From contig NZ_BANS01000013.1 in assembly GCF_000332995.1 (NCBI RefSeq), positions 104,330 through 168,329 on the forward strand: DNA of 64,000 bases, read 5' to 3'. The notes below the pieces were generated by a model, which was given only the letters and a program-made list of their open reading frames with translations, made no database searches and was not told the origin of the DNA. A program made the translations under genes and the position numbers. The stretch comes from Gordonia amicalis NBRC 100051 = JCM 11271. GTDB lineage: Bacteria; Actinomycetota; Actinomycetes; Mycobacteriales; Mycobacteriaceae. Positions 9,982 through 19,578 of the stretch are shown piece after piece; the stretch's first letter is position 1; each line of letters begins with the position of its first letter.

Positions 9982-12002
9982 ACACGCCGGTGACAGCGAA
10001 AACGACGGCACCGCAGCTGTTTCGTGACCGTCGGGAGGCCGGGCGCGCCCTCGCCGAGCTGCTGTCCGGTTTCCGCGATCACGACGACGTCGTCGTCCTC
10101 GGCCTGGCCCGCGGTGGAGTTCCGGTCGCCTTCGAGGTCGCCGCATCGCTTCGACTGCCGTTGGACGTGTTCGTCGTGCGCAAACTGGGACTGCCCGGGA
10201 ACGAAGAGTTCGCCTTCGGGGCAATCGCAGCCGGCGGACGCATCGTGCTCGACGACGACGTGGTGCGAGCCGGCCGAGTCACCCAAGAACAGTTGCGGAC
10301 CGTGGTCGAACGAGAGACCCGCACGCTCGAGAAGCGAGAGAGGCTGTACCGAGGGGCTCGTCCGCCGCTGGAGATCGCAGGCACGACCGTCATCCTCGTC
10401 GATGACGGACTGGCGACCGGAGCCAGCATGCGTGCAGCGGTGAGTGCGCTACGCGAACGCGAGCCGGCCGCGATCATCATCGCGGTCCCGGTGGCCCCCG
10501 AATCCACCTGTCTCGCACTCGCCGGTGCGGTCGACGAAGTCGTCTGTGCCTCCATGCCAACACTGTTCGCAGCCGTCGGCCAGTCATACCGGACCTTCCC
10601 GCAGGTGCCCGACGACGAGGTCCGAACCCTACTGTCCACACCCACCACCACGCCCTCAGAACTTCCACACGAACAAACCCTGGCGGAAGTCGTCGCGCGA
10701 TCGGCGATCGAGTGCAGATACGGTGTCCCGCCGGATGCAGTGCTGGACGACTTCATCGGCGACGCGGAATTCGTACTCATCGGCGAGAGCTCTCACGGCA
10801 CCGAAGAGTTCTATGACTCCCGCGCTCGAATCACCCGGTGGCTCATCGAGAACAAAGGCTTCACGGCTGTGGCTGCGGAGGCCGACTGGCCCGACGCCTA
10901 CCGAGTCAATCGCTGGGTCCAGGGGACGGGAAGTGACGGATCCACCGACGAGGCGCTGTCGGGGTTCGAACGGTTCCCGGCGTGGATGTGGCGAAATACC
11001 GTGGTCAAGGACTTCGTCGACTGGCTGCATCGATACAACGCGGGCCGAGCACAGGATCTGGACCGCGTCGGTTTCTACGGGCTCGACCTCTACAGTCTGC
11101 ACCGCTCGATGCAGGATGTGATCGCCTACCTGGACACTGTCGATCGCGAGGCGGCCCGGCGTGCTCGCGCGCGATACGCATGCTTCGATCACTCCACGGC
11201 TGCGGATGGACAGGCATACGGGTACGCGGCTGCGTTCGGTGCAGGACAGTCCTGCGAACAGCAGGTCGTCACCCAACTGGTCGAGATGTACGCCGCGACC
11301 CTGGAACGTCTCCGCGGCGACGGCGCGGAGGCCGATGAACTGTTCTGTGCCCGGCGGAATGCCGTGGCGGTGAAGGACGCCGAACTCTACTACCGCACCA
11401 TGTTCCGGGGTCGGGTCACGTCCTGGAACGTGCGCGACCGCCACATGGCCGAAACCCTCGACGCGCTCGCCGAACATCTGTCTTCACGTTCGTCCAGCCC
11501 GGCGAAGATCGTGGTGTGGGCACACAACTCGCACGTGGGCGATGCACGGGCGACCGAAGTCGGAGCCGACGGTCAGCTGACCCTGGGGCAGCTGGTGCGT
11601 GAACGGTATGGGCGACGCTGTCGGCTCATCGGATTCTCGACATTCGAAGGAACCGTCACCGCCGCAGACGAATGGGGCGGACCGGCTCGACGCATGACGA
11701 TTCGCCGAGCACTCCCCGGTAGCGTCGAGGAAGCCTTCCACCAGGCAGGAGTGCAGTCGTTCTTCTGGTCGTCGCAGGCGACCGGAGCGGCCGATTCGGT
11801 CGACTCGATTCGCCTTGCTCGCGCAATCGGTGTGATCTACCTGCCGGAAACCGAACGCCAGAGCCACTACTTCCACGTCCGTGTTCCCGAACAGTTCGAC
11901 GCGTACATTCATCTCGATCGGACAGAAGCGATACGTCCCCTCGAACCCTTCAGTATGTGGGAGGAGAGTCAACACCCCGAGACGTACCCGACCGGTCTGT
12001 GA
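9978..12002 (+). CDS. Phosphoribosyltransferase-erythromycin esterase fusion (Rv2030c-like; operon gene 7)
   Basis: The 674-residue protein has two domains. Residues about 10-215 form a type I phosphoribosyltransferase-like fold with the PRPP loop [17 protein letters not shown] and [13 protein letters not shown]. From about 235 comes an erythromycin-esterase-like domain with [36 protein letters not shown] and [13 protein letters not shown], which carry the conserved Glu/His residues. The same domain order is known in the Mycobacterium tuberculosis DosR-regulon protein Rv2030c. The physiological reaction of such fusions is not established; macrolide hydrolysis should not be assumed. Its ATG overlaps the carrier protein stop. 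It converges on the slipin gene, 31 nt away. Confidence 0.88.
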   Translation: MNTPVTAKTTAPQLFRDRREAGRALAELLSGFRDHDDVVVLGLARGGVPVAFEVAASLRLPLDVFVVRKLGLPGNEEFAFGAIAAGGRIVLDDDVVRAGRVTQEQLRTVVERETRTLEKRERLYRGARPPLEIAGTTVILVDDGLATGASMRAAVSALREREPAAIIIAVPVAPESTCLALAGAVDEVVCASMPTLFAAVGQSYRTFPQVPDDEVRTLLSTPTTTPSELPHEQTLAEVVARSAIECRYGVPPDAVLDDFIGDAEFVLIGESSHGTEEFYDSRARITRWLIENKGFTAVAAEADWPDAYRVNRWVQGTGSDGSTDEALSGFERFPAWMWRNTVVKDFVDWLHRYNAGRAQDLDRVGFYGLDLYSLHRSMQDVIAYLDTVDREAARRARARYACFDHSTAADGQAYGYAAAFGAGQSCEQQVVTQLVEMYAATLERLRGDGAEADELFCARRNAVAVKDAELYYRTMFRGRVTSWNVRDRHMAETLDALAEHLSSRSSSPAKIVVWAHNSHVGDARATEVGADGQLTLGQLVRERYGRRCRLIGFSTFEGTVTAADEWGGPARRMTIRRALPGSVEEAFHQAGVQSFFWSSQATGAADSVDSIRLARAIGVIYLPETERQSHYFHVRVPEQFDAYIHLDRTEAIRPLEPFSMWEESQHPETYPTGL

Positions 12003-12033
12003 CGAAGGAGAAGATCGCCACGCAGGGTGGACG

Positions 12034-12891
12034 TCAGACGAATGGTCCGGACGAGATGGTGCTGTCGACCGTGTCAGATTTGTCCGAGCCGTCTCCGCGC
12101 AATCCGGGAGCGTCTCGTGCGTCGTTCTCGCGGGACAAGAAGGCGGTCAGATCGGCGAGCGAGGCCATCAGCGGCGCCGGGAACACCACCGTCGTGTTCT
12201 TCTCCACGCCGATCTCCATAAGTGTCTGAAGACTGCGGAGCTGCAGCGCGATCGGGTTCTCGGCCATGGTCTTCGCTGCGGTGGAAAGCTGATGCGCGGC
12301 AACGGCTTCCCCTTCGGCCGCGATGATCTTGGCGCGCTTCTCCCGCTCGGCCTCGGCCTCGCGGGCCATGGCGCGTTGCATCCCACCGGGCAACTGGATG
12401 TCCTTGAGTTCCACCAGTCGAACCTCGACGCCCCATTCCTGCGCGGTCATCTCGAGGATGCGAAGGATGTCGTCGTTGATCGAGTCGGTATGTGCGAGCA
12501 CATCGTCGAGAGAGTGTTGCCCGACGACTTTGCGCAGCGTCGTCTGGGCGATCTGGTTGATCGCCGCATGGACGTCTTCGATTTCGACCACCGCCTTCAC
12601 CGGGTCGACGACGCGGTAGTAGGCGACCGCGGAGATGTCCACGCTCACGTTGTCCCGGGTGATGATTCCCTGCGATTGGATCGGCATCGTCACCACACGC
12701 ATGGAGACCTTGATCATGCGGTCGGCGACGGGGATGATCAGGCGCAGTCCTGGTTTCCGTGTGCCGGCGAGTTTGCCGAAGCGCAAGACGACGCCTCGTT
12801 GGTACTCGGGAACGATCCGGATGGCCGTGGCGGCCACGAGCAAGATCGCGACGATAACGCAGCCGATCACGACCCACGTGGTTGTGGTCAT
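12034..12891 (-). CDS. SPFH/stomatin-like (slipin) membrane protein
   Basis: This 285-residue slipin has one N-terminal membrane helix (VVIGCVIVAILLVAATAIRI), then the SPFH/PHB domain: EYQRGVVLRFGKLAGTRKPG, PIQSQGIITRDNVSVDI, YYRVVDPVKAVVEIEDV. The coiled segment AMAREAEAEREKRAKIIAAEGE follows, and a 45-residue variable tail. Such proteins oligomerise on the inner face of the membrane as lipid-microdomain scaffolds. I start at the ATG at 12891 because GGGAGTGGGAAG lies directly before it and the helix follows. It is 61 nt downstream of the universal stress protein gene on the same strand, so the two probably share a transcript. Confidence 0.88.
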   Translation of the reverse strand: MTTTTWVVIGCVIVAILLVAATAIRIVPEYQRGVVLRFGKLAGTRKPGLRLIIPVADRMIKVSMRVVTMPIQSQGIITRDNVSVDISAVAYYRVVDPVKAVVEIEDVHAAINQIAQTTLRKVVGQHSLDDVLAHTDSINDDILRILEMTAQEWGVEVRLVELKDIQLPGGMQRAMAREAEAEREKRAKIIAAEGEAVAAHQLSTAAKTMAENPIALQLRSLQTLMEIGVEKNTTVVFPAPLMASLADLTAFLSRENDARDAPGLRGDGSDKSDTVDSTISSGPFV

Positions 12892-12952
12892 CTTCCCACT
12901 CCCCTCTGAGACGCCTCCCCACCAGTCAAGACCTCGGGCGACTCCCAACCGG

Positions 12953-13840
12953 TCAGGGCTTCTTGTGCACCACCATCACCGGACACGGCGCCACCTCCAT
13001 GACCGCCCGGCTGGTCGATCCCAAGAGCAGACCGCGGAAACCACCGCGACCCCGCGTTCCCACCACGACCAGTTGTGCTGACTGTGCGGCGTCCACGATC
13101 TCTTCCGCCGGTGAAGCGATCCCGACCCGCCGCTCGATCTTGACGTCCGGAAAGTCCTCCGGATAGCCGGCGAGCTGTTCACCCAGCAACTCTTCGGCTT
13201 CGTCTTCGAACTGCCGAAGGGTCCTCTGATCCGCGCCGTAGAACGCGGCTCCCGACGAGCCTCCGTACGCATGCACCCCGAGCAGAGGCGTCTTCAACAG
13301 GTCCGCCTGACGAAACGCGTGGCCGATCGCAGCCGTCGACGTAGGAGACCCGTCGACACCGACGACCACGGGTCCGGTCGTCGGAGCAGGGCCGCCGACC
13401 ACCACCACCGGACACTCTGCGTGCGCTGTCGCGTCATTGCTGACCGATCCGAAGAGCAGTCCGCGGACTCCACCCAGCCCACGTCTACCGATGACAAGCA
13501 TGTGGGCCCAGGTAGACGCGTGCCGGAGCGCGAGCGTGGCCGATCCGCTCACGGTCTTGCCCTCGACGTCGACGTTCGGGGCGACGTCGGCCGCCACCTG
13601 CGTCGCGGCGTCGATGGCACGCGCCGCGCCGGCATGCATGGCCTCCACCACAGCCGGGGAAGTCATCGTCGGTGCCGGCGCGTATGCGCCGGGCAGGATG
13701 CCCACCGCGGAGAGCAGACGCAGATCTCGCTTCTCCCGGACGGCGGCGCCGGCCGCCCAGCGAACCGCCATCAGAGCGCAGTCCGAACCGTCCACACCGA
13801 CGACGATCGGTGCCGTCGCATCGGTCACTGAATCAGTCAT
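12953..13840 (-). CDS. Tandem-domain universal stress protein
   Basis: The 295-residue protein has two UspA domains. The first begins APIVVGVDGSDCALMAVRWA and ends HMLVIGRRGLGGVRGLLFGS. The second begins GPVVVGVDGSPTSTAAIGHA and ends LVVVGTRGRGGFRGLLLGS. Both have the G-2x-G-9x-G(S/T) ATP-binding loop. Tandem Usps of this length are characteristic DosR-regulon members in mycobacteria (for example Rv2005c, Rv2026c, Rv1996). Start is the ATG at 13840, preceded by GGGAG. A candidate DevR box lies 76 nt upstream. It heads the short Usp-slipin operon opposite the acetyl-CoA operon. Confidence 0.92.
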   Translation of the reverse strand: MTDSVTDATAPIVVGVDGSDCALMAVRWAAGAAVREKRDLRLLSAVGILPGAYAPAPTMTSPAVVEAMHAGAARAIDAATQVAADVAPNVDVEGKTVSGSATLALRHASTWAHMLVIGRRGLGGVRGLLFGSVSNDATAHAECPVVVVGGPAPTTGPVVVGVDGSPTSTAAIGHAFRQADLLKTPLLGVHAYGGSSGAAFYGADQRTLRQFEDEAEELLGEQLAGYPEDFPDVKIERRVGIASPAEEIVDAAQSAQLVVVGTRGRGGFRGLLLGSTSRAVMEVAPCPVMVVHKKP

Positions 13841-13915
13841 GGTTGTCTCCCAGGTGTGGCGCCGCCAGTTCCCCTCCGGAACCTTCATCGTCGTACCAAC
13901 CCGACGAGAACGGCG

Positions 13916-13929
13916 GGGTCAAAAGTCAC
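13916..13929 (-). promoter_or_regulatory. Candidate DevR/DosR-like box before the universal stress protein gene
   Basis: GGGTCAAAAGTCAC matches 11 of 14 positions of the DevR core GGGACTWWAGTCCC and, like the site at 3794-3807, has the form GGGNC-N4-GNCAC. It lies 76 nt before the Usp start and about 130 nt before the divergent gene at 14059. It was found by eye; no scoring matrix was run. Confidence 0.45.
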
Positions 13930-14058
13930 CAGTAGAACGGAAAAGGTCCTGCCGCGTCGGGCATCGTTCCGGGGCCGGAGGCCTGGTCGACCTGCGACCC
14001 TTCGTGCCGGCGAACCCGATTTCGATTTGAAAAGCTTTGTGCCGTAGTCTTTTCACCC

Positions 14059-14679
14059 GTGAATCCCGCTGCTGCCGATACTCTCGTGACCGATCTCACT
14101 GCCCACGCATGCGTATGGTGCTCATCCAGCGAGGACATCGCGGAACTCCGCGGGGAACCGCGATGCGGACGCTGCCGCACCGCAGAACAGACCATCGCTG
14201 CGGCTCGCGAGTTCGTCGGATTCTATGGTCTACGACCCCTGGGTGGGTCGCTGACGTCCGACGATGAAGAAGAACGCGAACACCGGGTCGCAGCTCGCGA
14301 GGCCTGGGCGGTGCTGAACCAGACCCGTACGCACACTCCACCGCGTGGTGCATCCCGGTCCGGGCAGCGTGGCGTCGCCCGATCCGCGTCCACCGCCACG
14401 AAGACAGGTGGAAAGGCTGCGCCCGTCAAGGCGCAGAACGTCAAGTCCGGGGGCACCCGACCCGCCGACGTCTCCCGACCCGACCGTGCTGCGCTCATGA
14501 ACCGCGCCGAGTCCCTGCTGGCACAGCTCGCCGAGATCGAGGAACGCCTGGCAGTCGCTCAGAAGGATTCCGGTTTGAGCGGCAAGGCGAAGGTGTCCGA
14601 CTTGACCGCCAAGCGCGATTCTGTGTTGCGTACGCTCGCCGCGTTGGAGAAGGCCAAGCGGGCGCTAGAGCCGGCCTGA
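14059..14679 (+). CDS. Zinc-ribbon/coiled-coil hypothetical protein
   Basis: The 206-residue protein starts at a GTG. Residues 15-50 hold a CxxC...CxxC pair (ACVWCSSSED, EPRCGRCRTAEQ) that should bind zinc. A basic low-complexity region (about 95-145) follows, and a predicted coiled coil with MNRAESLLAQLAEIEERLAV and RDSVLRTLAALEKAKRALEP. There are no membrane segments. It is divergent from the Usp gene. The architecture suggests a nucleic-acid- or RNA-polymerase-associated protein, but I do not recognise the family. Confidence 0.7.
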   Translation: MNPAAADTLVTDLTAHACVWCSSSEDIAELRGEPRCGRCRTAEQTIAAAREFVGFYGLRPLGGSLTSDDEEEREHRVAAREAWAVLNQTRTHTPPRGASRSGQRGVARSASTATKTGGKAAPVKAQNVKSGGTRPADVSRPDRAALMNRAESLLAQLAEIEERLAVAQKDSGLSGKAKVSDLTAKRDSVLRTLAALEKAKRALEPA

Positions 14680-14737
14680 CAGTCGGCCGGTTCAGGACTG
14701 GATATCGGAAGGGTCTGACCTGCAGTTCGATTTCCGC

Positions 14738-15463
14738 TCAGGACGAAGCGAACGCCTCCCCCATGTACGCGTTCTCGATCACGTCGGGCGTCGCGGCGAG
14801 TTCGGCGGCATCGCCTCGGAGCACCTGGTTGCCGTGGCGCATGACCATGGCGGTGTCCGCGACCTCGAGGGCGAGCTGGACATGTTGCTCGACGAGGATG
14901 ACCGCAGCGCCGGTGCTGTCGGCGACGGCACGCACCACGGGTAGGAGACGTTCGACGATGACCGGCGCCAGACCCATGCTGAGCTCATCGATCAGCAGGA
15001 CCTTGGGGTGCTGAACGAGAGCCCGCCCGATCGCGAGCATCTGTTGCTCACCTCCCGACAGCGCCCCGGCCGGCACCTTGAGCCGGTCGGCCAGCTGCGG
15101 GAAGGTCTCCAGGATCGAATCGCGTTCGGCCGGCCAGGAACGTCGCGATCGGACCGAGAGCCGTAGATTCTCCTCGACGGTGAGCGAGGTGAACAACGAG
15201 CGGTCGTCGGGAACCAGGACCAGTCCGGCCTTGGCCGCGCTCCGAGCGTGTCCGGACTTCACCTGGTGTCCGTCGACGAACACCGTGCCGGCCAAGGTCG
15301 GCAGCAGGCCGGCCAGCGACATCAGCACCGTGGTCTTGCCTGCCCCGTTCGGGCCGAGCAGCGCCAGCACCTCCCCCGCGCCGAGCTCGAGATCGAATCC
15401 GCGAACGCACGGCCGACCGTTGTATCCGGCGTCCAATCCGGTGCAGCTGAGTACAGGGCTCAT
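14738..15463 (-). CDS. livF: LivF-type ABC transporter ATPase
   Basis: The 241-residue ATPase has Walker A GPNGAGKTT (about residue 38), Q-loop region LVPDDRSLF, signature LSGGEQQ, Walker B VLLIDELSMGLAP and the switch His in VEQHV. The ELSMGLAP segment and size are typical of LivF in branched-chain amino acid importers. It is the last gene of the four-gene transporter transcript and its ATG overlaps the stop of the LivM-LivG gene. With LivG it would power uptake through the LivH/LivM channel at the membrane. Confidence 0.9.
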   Translation of the reverse strand: MSPVLSCTGLDAGYNGRPCVRGFDLELGAGEVLALLGPNGAGKTTVLMSLAGLLPTLAGTVFVDGHQVKSGHARSAAKAGLVLVPDDRSLFTSLTVEENLRLSVRSRRSWPAERDSILETFPQLADRLKVPAGALSGGEQQMLAIGRALVQHPKVLLIDELSMGLAPVIVERLLPVVRAVADSTGAAVILVEQHVQLALEVADTAMVMRHGNQVLRGDAAELAATPDVIENAYMGEAFASS

Positions 15464-17373
15464 GCCTTCAGCTCCTCTCCGCTGTGGGTGGCGCCGAGAT
15501 AGGCGCTGGTAACGGTCGGATCGCTACGGATCTCGTCCGGGGTTCCGATCGCGATCACCTTGCCGAGGTCGAGAACGACGATCCGGTCACAGACGGCGAG
15601 AACCAGTTCCATGTCGTGGTCGATCATCACGACGGTCACCCCCGCATCGCGGATCGCTCGGAGCCGGTGCCCGAGCCACAAGCTCTCGGTGCTGTCGAGT
15701 CCGGCGGCCGGTTCGTCGAGGAGGACCACCCGCGGACGCCCGGCAAGTGCGCGAGCAACCGAGACAAGCTGCCGCTGTCCCTGCGAGAGTTCCTTCACCT
15801 GCCGATCGACCACCGGGACGAGGTGCAACAACTCGAAGAGCCGGTCCAACTCGTCCTCCCCCAGCGTCGCCGTGTCCGGGCGGTGCCGGGCGGCGGTGGT
15901 GCCGACGGCCACATTCTCACGGACCGAGAGGTCGTCGTACAGTTCGATGCCCTGGAACGTGCGACCCAACCCGTGGCGGCTGCGCTGGAAGGGGCGCTGC
16001 CCGTCGAGGCTGTGGCCCTCCAGGTTCACACTGCCGGTCGAGTCCGCGAATCCGCTGATGGCGTCGATGAGGGTGGTCTTGCCGGCTCCGTTGGGTCCGA
16101 TGAGGCCGATGATCTCGCCTTCGCGGACGTCGAACGACACGTTGTCGACGGCGGCCACGCCGCCGTAGCGGACGCCGATCTCCTTCGACGACAGGATCAC
16201 CTCGCCGGGGGCGCGGGGTGCCTCGATAGTCGGCGAATCGGTGCCGGGTGAGATGGCCAGTTCGAGTTCGGCGACGGTGTCCTTGCGGCCAAAGGCCCTG
16301 GTGCGCAACCAGTTCGTCGCCTTGTGTACCTCGGAGATGATGCCCTCGGGGTTGGCGATGATGGTGATGACCAGGAGGATGCCGGTGATGACGTGGTAGT
16401 ACGTGCCCAGGTTGACCGCACGGTCGAGCAGGACGAACAGGATGCCGCCGGCCCCCATGATCCCCGCGAGAACGCCGCCGGAGACACAGGTGACACCGGC
16501 CAGGTACACCAGTGCGAACATACCGATTCCGGCGATGGCGGCATATGACTCGGGAACCACGACGGTCTGCTGATAAGCCATGAGTGAGCCGCCGATCCCG
16601 GCGATGAACGCGCCGATGGCGAACGCCACCAGCTTCGTTCGTGACACGTTCACTCCGGCCGCCGCGGCCGATCGTTCATTCGCGCGTACCGCCAGCATCG
16701 AGGCGCCCAACCGACTGGTCCGCAGCCGGGCGACACCCAGGCCGACCAACGTCAGGACGATGAGGCACAGGACGCCGAACGCGATGTTGGGGTAGGTGTT
16801 CCCGGAACCGATGCCGAGATCCAGGCCGAACAGCGACGGATCCTTGACGGCAGCCCCGTCGATTCCTCCGTTGAACTCGTTGTTGCGGAACCAGAACGCC
16901 TCCAGGAACACCGCGAGACTGAGTGTGACGACCGCGACCGGCAGACCCCGGATACGCAGTGCCGGCAGTCCGACGACAACACCCACCACCGTCGCCGCCA
17001 CGGCCGCCAGCACCGGTGCGATCGGGAACGGAACACCCCAATCGGTGGTCAGACGCGACATCATGAACGCTGCCACTCCCGCAAGGGTCAACTGCGCCAA
17101 TGAGATCTGACCGGCGAACCCGGTGACCACCACCTGGGACAGGGCGATGATCGCCACCGTGAACGTGACAATGACCGCGCCCCGGACACTGCCCTCGGTG
17201 AAGATCAGGAACCCGAGTGCGACCACGACACCGGCGATGCTGGGAAGCAACAGATTTCGTGGACGAGGTGCGGCGCCCAGAGTGTTCTGGACGATGGCGC
17301 CGCGGGTGGGTAGGGGTTTGCCGCGCAGCACCAGGAAGATCAAGATCATCGCCAGGGGTATCAGCTCGGCCAT
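15460..17373 (-). CDS. LivM permease-LivG ATPase fusion (3' part of a split LivH-LivM-LivG gene)
   Basis: The 637 residues start MAELIPLAMILIFLVLRGKP, which is really the last helix of LivH. A complete LivM permease follows (about 45-350, with FAGQISLAQLTLAGVAAFM), a linker, and a LivG ATPase from about 392 with GPNGAGKTT, LSQGQRQLV and VVLLDEPAAGLD. Upstream, the same frame continues through a TAA at 17380-17382 into the rest of LivH. The native gene was therefore probably one polypeptide of about 900 residues carrying both permeases and one ATPase. The ATG at 17373 may be internal to the original gene. Translation as shown would give a functional LivM-LivG only if LivH is supplied. Confidence 0.8.
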   Translation of the reverse strand: MAELIPLAMILIFLVLRGKPLPTRGAIVQNTLGAAPRPRNLLLPSIAGVVVALGFLIFTEGSVRGAVIVTFTVAIIALSQVVVTGFAGQISLAQLTLAGVAAFMMSRLTTDWGVPFPIAPVLAAVAATVVGVVVGLPALRIRGLPVAVVTLSLAVFLEAFWFRNNEFNGGIDGAAVKDPSLFGLDLGIGSGNTYPNIAFGVLCLIVLTLVGLGVARLRTSRLGASMLAVRANERSAAAAGVNVSRTKLVAFAIGAFIAGIGGSLMAYQQTVVVPESYAAIAGIGMFALVYLAGVTCVSGGVLAGIMGAGGILFVLLDRAVNLGTYYHVITGILLVITIIANPEGIISEVHKATNWLRTRAFGRKDTVAELELAISPGTDSPTIEAPRAPGEVILSSKEIGVRYGGVAAVDNVSFDVREGEIIGLIGPNGAGKTTLIDAISGFADSTGSVNLEGHSLDGQRPFQRSRHGLGRTFQGIELYDDLSVRENVAVGTTAARHRPDTATLGEDELDRLFELLHLVPVVDRQVKELSQGQRQLVSVARALAGRPRVVLLDEPAAGLDSTESLWLGHRLRAIRDAGVTVVMIDHDMELVLAVCDRIVVLDLGKVIAIGTPDEIRSDPTVTSAYLGATHSGEELKA

Positions 17374-17379
17374 CCCTGA

Positions 17380-18224
17380 TTACGGCATCCAGCTGACCGT
17401 CGCCTGCAGGTGTGTCATCTCCGACTGCAATACTCCGATACCCAGCCCGGCCGCCACCGCCGGCCCGATCGCACTGAAGTTGCCGACCAGCGCAGCGGCC
17501 AGTGCGGCACGATGAACAGCGTGTAGGACACCGGGATCAGCGGGACGATCGGGGCGATGAGGATGCCTGACAGACCCGCGATCATCGTCGACAGTGCCCA
17601 GTTGGCGTAGGCGATGCGTTCAGGTGACAGACCTGCGACGATCGCACCTTTCTCCGATTCGGCGGCCGCTCGGGTCGCGAGACCGAAGCGGGTCAGACGG
17701 AACGCCAGGATCAACAGCACCGTCAGCACCACGACCAGCGCCGCAATCCAGACGCGATCAGCCGGGACCCGGATGTCGCCGATCTCGATGATCTCGGTGG
17801 GCAGGATCGCATCCACCGACACCGGGCTGGTGCCCACCCGCGCGGCGAGCACGGCCTGGATCACCGACATCACGGCGATCGACGCCACCGCCTTGGCCGT
17901 CGCTGGTGCGGTCCGCAACATCCGGAACACGCAGAGGTATAGGAGAGCGCCCAACCCGGCGGCGATCAGCAGAGCGATCGCCATGGCGGGCGCCAGTCCC
18001 AGGGGTCCCCCGAGATCAATTGTCTTGGGAAATCCCGGGATCGGGATGAGGAGTTCACCATCGCGCAAGTACGCGTACGTGTACGCGATGTAGAGCGCGA
18101 TGGCCCCGGTGGCGAAGTTCACCACACCCGAACTCCGGTAGGTCATGACCAGAGCCAGCGCCAATGCTGCGTAGACAGCGCCGTTGCCGAGCCCTAGGAG
18201 CAAGAACTGGATATCTTGGGTCAT
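17380..18224 (-). pseudogene. livH: LivH-type permease, broken by a frameshift and a nonsense codon
   Basis: The frame starts MTQDIQFLLLGLGNGAVYAALALALVMTYR, typical LivH, and keeps about seven membrane segments to VSYTLFIVP. There a one-base deletion (near 17503-17507) sends it into HWPLRW and a false end at 17415. The next frame carries the rest (ALAAALVGNFSAIG, GIGVLQSEMTHLQ) up to TAA at 17380-17382. That codon could come from CAA by one C-to-T change. Beyond it the frame runs straight into the LivM-LivG gene. Unless these are sequence errors, the importer lacks a working LivH. Confidence 0.75.
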
Positions 18225-18271
18225 CTACCGACTTCCGGTCATCGTGCGGGTGTGGTGAACGTTCGCCGTGT

Positions 18272-19513
18272 TCAGACGAGCTTCGGGTCGACGAGCTCGC
18301 CGTCCTTGAAGGTGACGATGATGCCTCCGCTGCCGCACACCGACGGCATGCCCGGCATCGCCTTGCCGTCGCAGGTGAACGTCAGCCCGTAGCCGGCTGG
18401 GAGCGGAACATCCTTGGCGCTCTTGATCGCGGCGGTAAGGGCGGCGGGTGAGGTGTCGGTGCCCTGCACCGACTCGGTTGCGCGGACCAGGCCGAGCATG
18501 CCCTGATAGCCGATGATCGCGAAGCCCTCGATGTCGGTGTCGGGCGCGTACTTGGCCATGATCGCCTTGTAGAGCTGGGTCTCCGGGTCATCGGAGTTGA
18601 TGACCGAAGCGGTCGAAACCTTCGTGTCGCTGAGGTTCTCGGCACCGACCGCCTCGACGACCGCCGGATCGGAACACGGCTGGATGGTCATCTTCTCGGC
18701 GGTTGTCGACACCGTGCTCAAGGCTTTGAACACCGATGTGCAGAGGGTGGATTCACCGATGACCACCACACCGTCAGGCTTGTCTCCCAGCCCGGCACTC
18801 ACCTGCGGGGTGGCGTCCGGGGTGCCCGGCGGGATCGGCACGACCTTGAGGTTGACTCCCGCGGCCTGGAAGGCGGGTGCGCCCATCGCCTGGACACCGG
18901 CAGTCGCTGCCGGGACGTCGATCACATAAGCCGTCACGTTCTTCATGCCCTGTTGGGCGGAGTACTTCGCCATCGAGGTCATGGCACCAGGCAGACCTGC
19001 GGTCCACATGAAGGCGCCCGGAGTGGTCAGCTCCGACGACGCCTGACCGGCCGCCGAAACGTAGGGGATCCCGGCACCGGTGATGATCGGAACCATCGAA
19101 TTTCCCTGGCCGCTGCTGGTCATGAGGACTGCAGAGACCTTCGCCTCCACCATCTTGTTGGCGCAGTCGCGGGCCTGGTTGGCGTCTTCGCCTTGCTTGC
19201 AGGTGACCAGTTCGATGGGCCGGCCACCGATGCCACCGAGGTTCTCGTTCGCGTACTGGACGACGGCCTCGGCCGATTCCCGGTTCTCGGGCATCGAGAT
19301 GGCCTGCCCGCCTTCGTTGTTGATGAGACCGATCTTCACGGGCTCGCCACTGGCCGCATTCCCGGGGAACGAACCCTCCGGCGCGGCGACGCTCTCGGAC
19401 GCGGAGCCGTCACTGCCGTCGTCGCTGCTACATGCGGCTGTCGCGCTCAGCGCTACCACCGCTATCGATGCGGCCACCATCTGGGCGACGCGCGAGCCTC
19501 TGAACGGTTTCAT
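18272..19513 (-). CDS. ABC transporter substrate-binding lipoprotein (Liv/periplasmic-binding type)
   Basis: The 413-residue protein has an N-terminal export signal ending in the lipobox TAAC (Cys near residue 28), followed by a Ser/Asp/Gly-rich tether. The type I binding-protein fold PVKIGLINNEGG ... VQYANENLGGIGGRP then follows, the pattern of Leu/Ile/Val- or amide-binding proteins. The ligand cannot be read from sequence. I start at the ATG at 19513, with AAAGGAC 6 nt before it. It heads the liv operon. A perfect palindrome lies 48 nt upstream. Confidence 0.88.
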   Translation of the reverse strand: MKPFRGSRVAQMVAASIAVVALSATAACSSDDGSDGSASESVAAPEGSFPGNAASGEPVKIGLINNEGGQAISMPENRESAEAVVQYANENLGGIGGRPIELVTCKQGEDANQARDCANKMVEAKVSAVLMTSSGQGNSMVPIITGAGIPYVSAAGQASSELTTPGAFMWTAGLPGAMTSMAKYSAQQGMKNVTAYVIDVPAATAGVQAMGAPAFQAAGVNLKVVPIPPGTPDATPQVSAGLGDKPDGVVVIGESTLCTSVFKALSTVSTTAEKMTIQPCSDPAVVEAVGAENLSDTKVSTASVINSDDPETQLYKAIMAKYAPDTDIEGFAIIGYQGMLGLVRATESVQGTDTSPAALTAAIKSAKDVPLPAGYGLTFTCDGKAMPGMPSVCGSGGIIVTFKDGELVDPKLV

Positions 19514-19560
19514 CGGTGTCCTTTTCAGTTGGGGATAGAGACGGCGCTGCCATCCTCTGT

Positions 19561-19578
19561 CACTTAGATGACTAAGTG
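19561..19578 (-). promoter_or_regulatory. Perfect inverted repeat, likely operator of the ABC transporter operon
   Basis: CACTTAGATGACTAAGTG consists of two perfect 7-bp arms around a 4-bp spacer. It stands 48 nt upstream of the substrate-binding protein start, in the promoter zone. The geometry suits a dimeric TetR- or GntR-family repressor. No regulator gene lies next to the operon. Confidence 0.55.

Noticed and set aside
11881..12909. Plus-strand frame opposite the slipin gene
   Set aside because: It is a Gly/His/Arg-rich shadow frame. The minus strand encodes an unmistakable SPFH protein.
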